Below are positions 58,975 through 64,000 of a DNA stretch of 64,000 bases, in pieces (the stretch's first letter is position 1; every line of letters begins with the position of its first letter). The stretch is taken from positions 806,001-870,000 of the forward strand of contig NZ_JAUSVB010000002.1 in assembly GCF_030814415.1 (NCBI RefSeq), in the 5' to 3' direction. The stretch comes from Cellulomonas humilata (GTDB lineage: Bacteria; Actinomycetota; Actinomycetes; Actinomycetales; Cellulomonadaceae). The position numbers were made by a program, and so were the translations under genes. The notes under the pieces were generated by a model. It saw only the letters and a list, made by a program, of their open reading frames with translations. It searched no databases and had not been told where the DNA came from.

Positions 58975-59597
58975 GCACCCCCGCGGCGCCTACCCCTCGC
59001 GTGCGCCGACCCACCGCGCAGACGCTCGGAGCGGGCGCCGCCGTGCTGGCGGCCCTGGCGGTCGGCCACGTCGTCGTGACGGCGTTCCCGGTGGACGAGC
59101 GCGTGCAGGCGTCGTTCCTCCGGCCGACCGTCGTCGGTGAGCCCGTCGAGCTCCGGTACGCACGGCTCACGGCGGGCGAGCCCTCCGGCTCGACCGTCCT
59201 CGACGCCGACGACGGTTCGCTGCTGTCCACGCCCGGCGTGTGGCTGACCGTCCCGGTGACGATCGAGGCCGTCGGGCAGCCGCGCACGTTCGGGTTCGCG
59301 GAGCTGCTCGGCGGCGACGGACGCACCTACACCGTGTCCACGGGCGGACGCTCGGGGTTCCTCCCGGGTACGGCGCAGCCAGGGGTACCCCGGTACGCGA
59401 CGCTGCGCGTCGAGGTCCCGCCCGAGGCCCTGGCGGGCGCGCACCTGCGCATCGGGCTGGAGCAGAAGGACCAGCGCCGCGACGACGTCGCCGACATCGA
59501 CCTGGGCCTCACGCAGGCCGACGCGGACGCGTGGGCGGCGGACGACTCGCCCGTCGTCGCCGGCGCGTGGTCCGACGAGCCGCCGGAGCAGCCGTGA
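58971..59597 (+). CDS. Membrane-anchored extracellular-domain protein, operon gene 2
   Basis: 208 aa, GTG overlapping the previous stop. One membrane helix (about 19-38, LGAGAAVLAALAVGHVVVTA) and an outer beta-rich domain: VQASFLRPTVVGEPVELRYARLTAG, STPGVWLTVPVTIEAVGQPRTFG, GFLPGTAQPGVPRYATLRVEVPPEAL. It ends with an acidic tail (DADAWAADDSP). It is analogous in design to genes 1 and 3 but weakly similar in sequence, so an old paralogue or a partner. No function assigned. Confidence 0.8.
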   Translation: MSTPAAPTPRVRRPTAQTLGAGAAVLAALAVGHVVVTAFPVDERVQASFLRPTVVGEPVELRYARLTAGEPSGSTVLDADDGSLLSTPGVWLTVPVTIEAVGQPRTFGFAELLGGDGRTYTVSTGGRSGFLPGTAQPGVPRYATLRVEVPPEALAGAHLRIGLEQKDQRRDDVADIDLGLTQADADAWAADDSPVVAGAWSDEPPEQP

Positions 59598-60259
59598 GCA
59601 CCCAGACCGCACCACCGACCGCTGCCGAGCCGTCCGAGACGGGCTGGTGGCGCCGCAACCGCTGGGCCCTGGCCGCGCTGCCCGTCGTCCTCGCGCTGGC
59701 GCTCGTCGCGGCGGGTGACCGGGTCCGGACGCTGTGGTGGGAGCAGGACCTGCGCGTGCCGACGTCGGCGGAGGCGGGAACGACGCTCGACTTCCACCAG
59801 CGTGTCCAGACGGGTACCGGCGGCACCCTGCCGATCGACGTGGAGGTGCACCTGGACCACGTCGGCGACGCGACCACCCTGCCGGACGACTTGGAGCTTC
59901 CGGCCGGCACCCGAGCGGTGCAGGTGGACCTGACCTTGGGGGCGGACCCCGACGTCGTGCTCACCGGGTGCTCGCTCGCCGTGCGGGACGCCGCAGGGAC
60001 GCGCTACGACTACGTGTCCAACGCGTGGGGTGCGCTGCAACCCGTGGTGCCGTGCGTCCCGGAGGACACGCCCGGGCCGTGGCCGTCGCTGGGCGATCTG
60101 GACGACGTGCTCACCGACCCGGACGACCCGCCTCGCCCGGCCACGTGGTCGGTCTCGCCGGTGGTCGTGGTTCCGGAGGGGGTCGACGTCGCCGACGTGG
60201 TGCTCTGGTGGCAGAAGCCGCAGTACGCGCTCCTCGAGGTGCCGAGCCAGCCCAGCTAG
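59594..60259 (+). CDS. Membrane-anchored extracellular-domain protein, operon gene 3
   Basis: 221 aa, GTG overlapping the previous stop. One membrane helix (about 24-41, WALAALPVVLALALVAAG), then a beta-rich outer domain with LDFHQRVQTGTGGTLPIDVEVHL, VQVDLTLGADPDVVLTGCSLAV and a Cys pair (TGCSL and PVVPCVPED) that may form a disulfide. The end VVLWWQKPQYALLEVPSQPS is distinctive. Its TAG overlaps the stop of the convergent multi-pass gene. No function assigned. Confidence 0.8.
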   Translation: MSTQTAPPTAAEPSETGWWRRNRWALAALPVVLALALVAAGDRVRTLWWEQDLRVPTSAEAGTTLDFHQRVQTGTGGTLPIDVEVHLDHVGDATTLPDDLELPAGTRAVQVDLTLGADPDVVLTGCSLAVRDAAGTRYDYVSNAWGALQPVVPCVPEDTPGPWPSLGDLDDVLTDPDDPPRPATWSVSPVVVVPEGVDVADVVLWWQKPQYALLEVPSQPS

Positions 60260-61584
60260 GCCTCCGCCGCCACCGGCTCCTGGGCCGCGACCGCGGCCTG
60301 GCCCGCGAGGATCCGGTCCACACCGGCCGCAAGCAGCGCCATCGTCACCGTCAGCCCGACGGCGGTCGCGACGGACGAGATCATCGGCGCGAACGCGAGC
60401 CACGTGTCGACGTCCCGCGGCCCGCTCACCGCCCGCACCAGCAGCTGGATCGCCTCCTCGAGCCGCGTCGCGACGAGGAACGCGAGCGCGAACACGAGCA
60501 TCGGACCGAGGCCGGCGACGGCGAGCCTGCGCAGCCCGTCGGTGAGCGCCGTGAAGCGTCCGCGCACGTCGCCCACCACGGGCGCGACCGCCTCGGTGGT
60601 CCACCGCCGAACGGGCGCCGGGAGCCGCTGCCACGCCGCCGGACGTAGGCGCGGCTCACGCTTCGGCGGCGCTGCCAGCTTGTGGCCGTAGACGACCGCC
60701 CCGACGGTGAGCCACGCGAGGGGGATGACGACGAGGTCGTCCAGGTTGCCCAGCACGCCGGCGACCGTGTCGACGACCGCGTCGACCGGGCCGGCCAGAG
60801 GACCGAGCGTGTCGAGCAGCGTGAGCCACCAGTCGAGGACGATCGCCACGGCGCGCCGGCTCTCGGCCCACGCCCAGGCCTCGTCGAGCAGCTGCGTCGC
60901 GAACGCGGCCACGGCGAGCAGCCAGAAGGCCTCGACGTAGGCGCCGGCGAACGCGAGCGCGCGTCGGTGGCTGCGCCCCTCCCACCGACCCAGCAGCCAG
61001 CGGAGCACGACCGCCACCACGACCACCGCGACGAGGACCCAGCCGGTGGCGAGATCGACGAACGCACCGTCCGGTCCGTCCCCCGTGAGCGAGAACCCGT
61101 TCTCCATGAACTCCCGGTACGCGGCCGTGTTGAGGAACCGGGACCGGTCCTCCTCGAGCAGCCCGTACGACGCGTACAGCGCGAGGAACGGCACGAACAC
61201 CGAGGCCAGCACGTCGATCAGGCCGCGCTCGTGCCCGGATGCTGCGTCGTCGGGGCCGCGGGTACGGCCGATGGCCGCGAGCGCGGGCAGGTCTCGGCGC
61301 AGCACGTGCAGCATGGCGACGATCCCCGCCACCATGCTCAGCGGCGCGAGCACGAGCACCGCCCAGCCGAGCGTGTTGTTGACTGTCGACGCGTTGACGG
61401 CGGCCCATCCGGCGGCGTGCCGTCCGGCCACGGCGAGCAGCGCGATGACCAGCAGCACCGGCCACGAGCGCGCCCACAGCCGCGCGCCCTGGGCCACGAC
61501 GGCGCCGAGGTCGTGCAGCCAGGTGCGCAGGCCGTCGCGCGGTGCGGGGGTGGTGGTCGTGGCGTCGCTCACGGCGGACATCAT
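60256..61584 (-). CDS. Multi-pass membrane protein of unknown function
   Basis: 442 aa, start MMSAVSDATTTTP; a second ATG follows directly and GTG (VSDATT) is also possible. About seven hydrophobic segments (WPVLLVIALLAVAG, LGWAVLVLAPLSMVAGIVAML, GLIDVLASVFVPFLALYASYG, GWVLVAVVVVAVVLRWLLG, VIPLAWLTVGAVVYG, LGPMLVFALAFLVATRL, MISSVATAVGLTVTMALLAAG) with large loops. I recognise no family. It meets the three-gene operon stop to stop with a 4-bp overlap and may belong to the same system. Confidence 0.8.
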   Translation of the reverse strand: MMSAVSDATTTTPAPRDGLRTWLHDLGAVVAQGARLWARSWPVLLVIALLAVAGRHAAGWAAVNASTVNNTLGWAVLVLAPLSMVAGIVAMLHVLRRDLPALAAIGRTRGPDDAASGHERGLIDVLASVFVPFLALYASYGLLEEDRSRFLNTAAYREFMENGFSLTGDGPDGAFVDLATGWVLVAVVVVAVVLRWLLGRWEGRSHRRALAFAGAYVEAFWLLAVAAFATQLLDEAWAWAESRRAVAIVLDWWLTLLDTLGPLAGPVDAVVDTVAGVLGNLDDLVVIPLAWLTVGAVVYGHKLAAPPKREPRLRPAAWQRLPAPVRRWTTEAVAPVVGDVRGRFTALTDGLRRLAVAGLGPMLVFALAFLVATRLEEAIQLLVRAVSGPRDVDTWLAFAPMISSVATAVGLTVTMALLAAGVDRILAGQAAVAAQEPVAAEA

Positions 61585-61651
61585 GGCGTGCCGAGCGCGA
61601 TCGCGGGGTGCGTGACCAGGATGTCGCCCTGACCAGGGTGGTCCGGCCCCG

Positions 61652-62554
61652 TCACCGGGCGGGTGCGAGGGCGGACCCGAGCAGGTCGACGAGGGCGACC
61701 ATCCAGGTCCCGTGCTCGTCGTCGCGGTCCGGGTTCGCCTCGGTGACGACGAGTCCGGACCAGCGGGGATCGGCCACGAGACCCGCGAGGAGGTCCCGCA
61801 GGACCGGCGGCGTCAGTCCGCGGCCGTACTGCGGGATGTCCGCGAGGGGCAGCGCGAACATGTCGAGGACGTCGACGTCGAGGTGCACGAGGAAACCATC
61901 GGCGGCCGTGCCCACGGCGGCGAGGGCCTGTCGCGCGGCCGCGGTCGGGTCGTCGAGCACCGTCGCGGCGGGGATCCGTGCGGACGGGACGAGGCCGTGC
62001 ACGTCCTCCTCGTCGTCGGCGTAGCCCACGAAGCACAGGCGGTCGGCCGTCAGGAGCGGGCGTCGCGGCCCGAGTCCCGCGAGGCCGTCGTGTGCACCCG
62101 GGAGGTCGAGCAGGTGCGCCACCCCCATGGAGTCCGCGATCGGCTCCTCGGGGTGGTCCGCCGGGAGCTGGAGGTCCTGCCCGCCGTCGACGTAGACCAG
62201 CCCGAGGTCGAGCCCCGCGTCGGCGGACGCCGCGACGACCGCGAGGGTCACCGTGCACTCGCCGCCGAGCACCACCGGGACGTGGCCGGCGGACAGGACC
62301 GTACCCAGCGCCTCCCGCGCCTCCTGCAGGACGACCGCGACCCGTGCGACGTCGTGCGGGTTGGTGCGCTCGGGCGGGTCGGGACGCCACCGTGCCGACG
62401 CCGTGTCGCCGTGGTCGACGACGCGACGGCCGGTGCGTTCGAGTGCTCGGACGAGCCCGGCGGCGCGCAGTGCGGCGGGGGAGCGGTCGAGGCCGGGGGC
62501 GTGGGCGGCGGCGCTCGACGGCACCCCGAGGACGCCCAGGGGTCGGTGCGGCAT
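61652..62554 (-). CDS. Arginase/ureohydrolase-fold protein with altered metal site
   Basis: 300 aa. Overall fold of arginase, agmatinase and formiminoglutamase: VPVVLGGECTVTLAVVA, LGLVYVDGGQDLQLP, FLVHLDVDVLDMF and VVTEANPDRDD. The dimanganese site is changed: canonical GGDHS is GGECT and canonical DAHxD is DGGQD, so both metal His are replaced while the Asp of the DxDxxD motif remain. Ordinary guanidino hydrolysis is therefore doubtful. ATG after a TAGCCT element. No urea-cycle or agmatine genes are nearby. Confidence 0.82.
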   Translation of the reverse strand: MPHRPLGVLGVPSSAAAHAPGLDRSPAALRAAGLVRALERTGRRVVDHGDTASARWRPDPPERTNPHDVARVAVVLQEAREALGTVLSAGHVPVVLGGECTVTLAVVAASADAGLDLGLVYVDGGQDLQLPADHPEEPIADSMGVAHLLDLPGAHDGLAGLGPRRPLLTADRLCFVGYADDEEDVHGLVPSARIPAATVLDDPTAAARQALAAVGTAADGFLVHLDVDVLDMFALPLADIPQYGRGLTPPVLRDLLAGLVADPRWSGLVVTEANPDRDDEHGTWMVALVDLLGSALAPAR

Positions 62555-62560
62555 CCGGTC

Positions 62561-62566
62561 AGGCTA
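62561..62566 (-). promoter_or_regulatory. -10 element of the arginase-fold gene
   Basis: TAGCCT on the minus strand, 6 nt before the ATG; leaderless-type spacing. Confidence 0.55.
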
Positions 62567-62583
62567 GGTGCGGGCGCCGACAT

Positions 62584-63018
62584 TCACCCGACGTCGCCGA
62601 AGCCCTCCGCGGTCACCGTGGCGTACGAGCGGCGGACGGCCTCCTCGAGGACACCGAGGTCGACCTTGTCGAGATCCTTGATGTATACGCAGCTCACCGA
62701 GCTCGTGTGCGGACCGAGGCCCGCGAGCAGGTCGGCGTGCGCCTCGACCCCGTCGGAGAGGTACACCGTCGTCGCGGCCTTGCGCGGCGAGAACCCCGCG
62801 GCGATCGCGTCGCCCTGCCGGCCCGACGAGTACGCGTAGTGGTAGGTGCCGAAGCCGACGATGCTCGGTCCCCACAGCCGCGGCTGCTCGCCCGTCACGC
62901 GAGTCATCAGCTCGACCAGGCGGAGCGCGTCCCGGCGACGCACGGGATGGTCCACGGCGGCGAGGAACGCGTCGACGTCGGCGTCGGTGGGCTGGGTCTT
63001 GTTGGGCTCGGGTGCCAT
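62584..63018 (-). CDS. DUF1801 (YdhG-like) protein
   Basis: 144 aa, start MAPEPNKTQPTDADV. DUF1801 features: FLAAVDHPVRRRDALRLVELM, WGPSIVGFGTYHYAYSSGRQGD, FSPRKAATTVYLSDG, LAGLGPHTSSVSCVYIKDLDKVDLGVLEEAVRRSY. The fold is shared with YdhG/YjhX-type iron-chaperone-like and uncharacterised proteins; the function is unknown. A degraded partial copy lies at 58085-58240. It is transcribed apart from the arginase-fold gene. Confidence 0.88.
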   Translation of the reverse strand: MAPEPNKTQPTDADVDAFLAAVDHPVRRRDALRLVELMTRVTGEQPRLWGPSIVGFGTYHYAYSSGRQGDAIAAGFSPRKAATTVYLSDGVEAHADLLAGLGPHTSSVSCVYIKDLDKVDLGVLEEAVRRSYATVTAEGFGDVG

Positions 63019-63038
63019 CGCGCCAGTATCCCGCCGAG

Positions 63039-63908
63039 TCAGTCGGCGAGCGCCTGCGCGATCCCGTGCCGCCCGATCTCCGCGAGGGCGGGGTGGTCGA
63101 CGGGATGCATCTGGAGCACGACGGCCATGTGCAGCGCCCACGCCTGCGCGCGCCGCCAGGTCGCGTCATCGGGCCCCAGCCGGTCCCGGAACCCCGCGCG
63201 CCCGTCCGCGTCGAACGTGAGCCAGGCGGTCGACAGGTCGGAGGCGGGGTCGCCGGAGGTCACGTCGCCGAAGTCGATGACCGCGCGCAGCCGGCCGTCG
63301 TGCACCAGGAGGTTGGCAGGGTGCGGGTCGCCGTGCAGCCACAGCGCCGGCCCGTCCCACGCGGGGGTCGCCGCGAGGTCGCGCCAGCGCTCGAGGATGC
63401 GGTCCGCGTCGGGCAGGGCGAGGCGTTCGAGCCGCTCGCGCAGCGGCTCCTCGCGCGGGGCGATCGGCACGCCGCGGAACGCGTTCACCGGGGCGTCGTC
63501 CGGGGCCGGACGGTGCAGGGCGACGAACACCTCCGCCAGCTGCGACGCCCACGCGGAGCGGCTCGCCACCGGGGTGTGGTGGGCAGCGACGGCGTCGAAC
63601 CACGGGACGACGCTCCACGTCCACGGGTAGGTCGACGACGGCACGCCGACCCGGACTGGCGTCGGCACGTCGACCGGGAGACGGGGGGCCAGGACGGGCA
63701 GCCATCGCTGCTCGTGCTCCACCATCGGAGCGGCGACCGCCCGGACGGGGAACCGGGCGGTCAGCTGGTCGCCGACGCGCCACAGGGCGTTGTCCCACCC
63801 GGTGCCCGCCCAGGCCAGGGGCAGGTCGGCGAGATCGGGGTGCTGCTCGCGCAGGAGGGTGCGGACGAGGTCCTCGGACACCTCGATCTCCAGGAGGGGG
63901 TGCACCAC
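63039..63908 (-). CDS. Aminoglycoside-phosphotransferase-family (APH) kinase
   Basis: 289 aa, GTG start. Kinase-like APH fold: WDNALWRVGDQLTARFPVR near the N-lobe (Arg and no clear Lys at the usual ATP-Lys site), catalytic LWLHGDPHPANLLVHDG, and metal-binding VIDFGDVTSGDPASDLS. Substrates of this large family include aminoglycosides, choline, homoserine and sugars; context gives no clue, so resistance should not be assumed. The GTG begins 1 bp after the stop of the upstream partial gene, so the two are co-transcribed. Confidence 0.88.
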   Translation of the reverse strand: MVHPLLEIEVSEDLVRTLLREQHPDLADLPLAWAGTGWDNALWRVGDQLTARFPVRAVAAPMVEHEQRWLPVLAPRLPVDVPTPVRVGVPSSTYPWTWSVVPWFDAVAAHHTPVASRSAWASQLAEVFVALHRPAPDDAPVNAFRGVPIAPREEPLRERLERLALPDADRILERWRDLAATPAWDGPALWLHGDPHPANLLVHDGRLRAVIDFGDVTSGDPASDLSTAWLTFDADGRAGFRDRLGPDDATWRRAQAWALHMAVVLQMHPVDHPALAEIGRHGIAQALAD

Positions 63909-63909
63909 G

Positions 63910-64000
63910 TCAGCGGGCCTGCACGACGCGGTGCACGTCGTACGGCACCGCCCAGCCGAGGGCGTCGAACATCCTGGCCAGCACGATGCCCGTGAATCCC
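63910..64000 (-). CDS. C-terminal fragment of a gene cut by the window edge
   Basis: The open frame enters from the window end and stops with TGA at 63912-63910. Only 29 residues are visible, from GFTGIVLARMFDALGWA to DVHRVVQAR. Not enough to identify the protein. It lies one base before the APH-type kinase start, in one operon. Confidence 0.55.
   Translation of the reverse strand, partial: GFTGIVLARMFDALGWAVPYDVHRVVQAR

Noticed and set aside
63039..63908. Antibiotic-resistance gene (aminoglycoside phosphotransferase)
   Set aside because: Only the general APH fold is evident; many members act on metabolites, and nothing nearby suggests resistance or mobility.
1..64000. Prophage, insertion sequence, CRISPR array, tRNA or rRNA
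   Set aside because: I found no transposase or integrase motifs, no regularly spaced repeats, and no recognisable tRNA or rRNA sequence on reading the window.

Overview
The window is a stretch of chromosome from a very high-GC actinobacterium, most likely Cellulomonadaceae (Cellulomonas or a close relative). Three things point there: strong G/C bias at third codon positions, many GTG starts with short or absent leaders, and a secreted S1 protease very similar to the known Cellulomonas alkaline serine protease. Two long blocks also keep actinobacterial gene order as I know it from Mycobacterium tuberculosis: about 1.4-26 kb resembles Rv2173-Rv2196, and about 28-54 kb resembles Rv2689c-Rv2703. 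I see no prophage, transposase, CRISPR array, rRNA or tRNA. Gene identities come from motifs and family knowledge; no search was run.

Layout. 0-0.6 kb: two tandem META-domain proteins. 0.6-5.7 kb (minus): superoxide dismutase, then ctaE-qcrC-qcrA-qcrB, the cytochrome bcc/aa3 respiratory segment. 5.9-9.7 kb: a receiver-like protein coupled to trpD, an Lrp-type ligand-binding protein and a DEDDh exonuclease fused to a GIY-YIG/UvrC-like half. 9.8-12.3 kb: a LysR regulator and the secreted protease, which look inserted into the conserved order. 12.4-18.6 kb: NYN protein, CxxC miniprotein, acyl-CoA ligase, ROK sugar kinase, a membrane protein and a PlsC acyltransferase. 18.7-21.2 kb: PPi-type phosphofructokinase and class II DAHP synthase. 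21.3-26.2 kb: PASTA kinase, LysM transglycosylase, an Rv2175c-like DNA-binding protein and a polyprenyl synthetase, a cell-envelope group.

26.2-38 kb: a lipoprotein, DUF4192, a universal stress protein, the principal sigma factor sigA, small proteins, topoisomerase IV parE, an MshD-like acetyltransferase, a YhhN protein and parC. 38-46.4 kb: a GNAT/acyl-CoA-synthetase fusion, DUF5998, a phosphodiesterase, thymidine kinase, SepH, a TRIC-type channel, an inositol monophosphatase and DUF4193. 46.4-54.3 kb: DUF3093, dut, DUF3710, an OB-fold protein, DUF3159, two TrkA proteins, an APC transporter and a TRAM-domain RNA methyltransferase. 54.4-57.2 kb: aconitase with a palindromic operator. 57.3-64 kb is less conserved: a HEAT-like protein, a decayed DUF1801 fragment, an unrecognised three-gene operon of membrane-anchored proteins facing a multi-pass membrane gene, an arginase-fold protein lacking two metal histidines, an intact DUF1801 gene, an APH-type kinase and a truncated gene at the edge.

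The genes are mostly housekeeping: respiration, central carbon, aromatic biosynthesis, envelope control, transcription and DNA topology. Regulatory features stand out more than new gene families: a sigma-R-type promoter before sigA, a direct GTCAC repeat before the LysM transglycosylase, a palindrome over the aconitase promoter, and about 18 genes with a TANNNT-like element 6-8 nt before the start codon, the signature of leaderless transcription. The best candidate for something undescribed is the three-gene operon at 58.3-60.3 kb.
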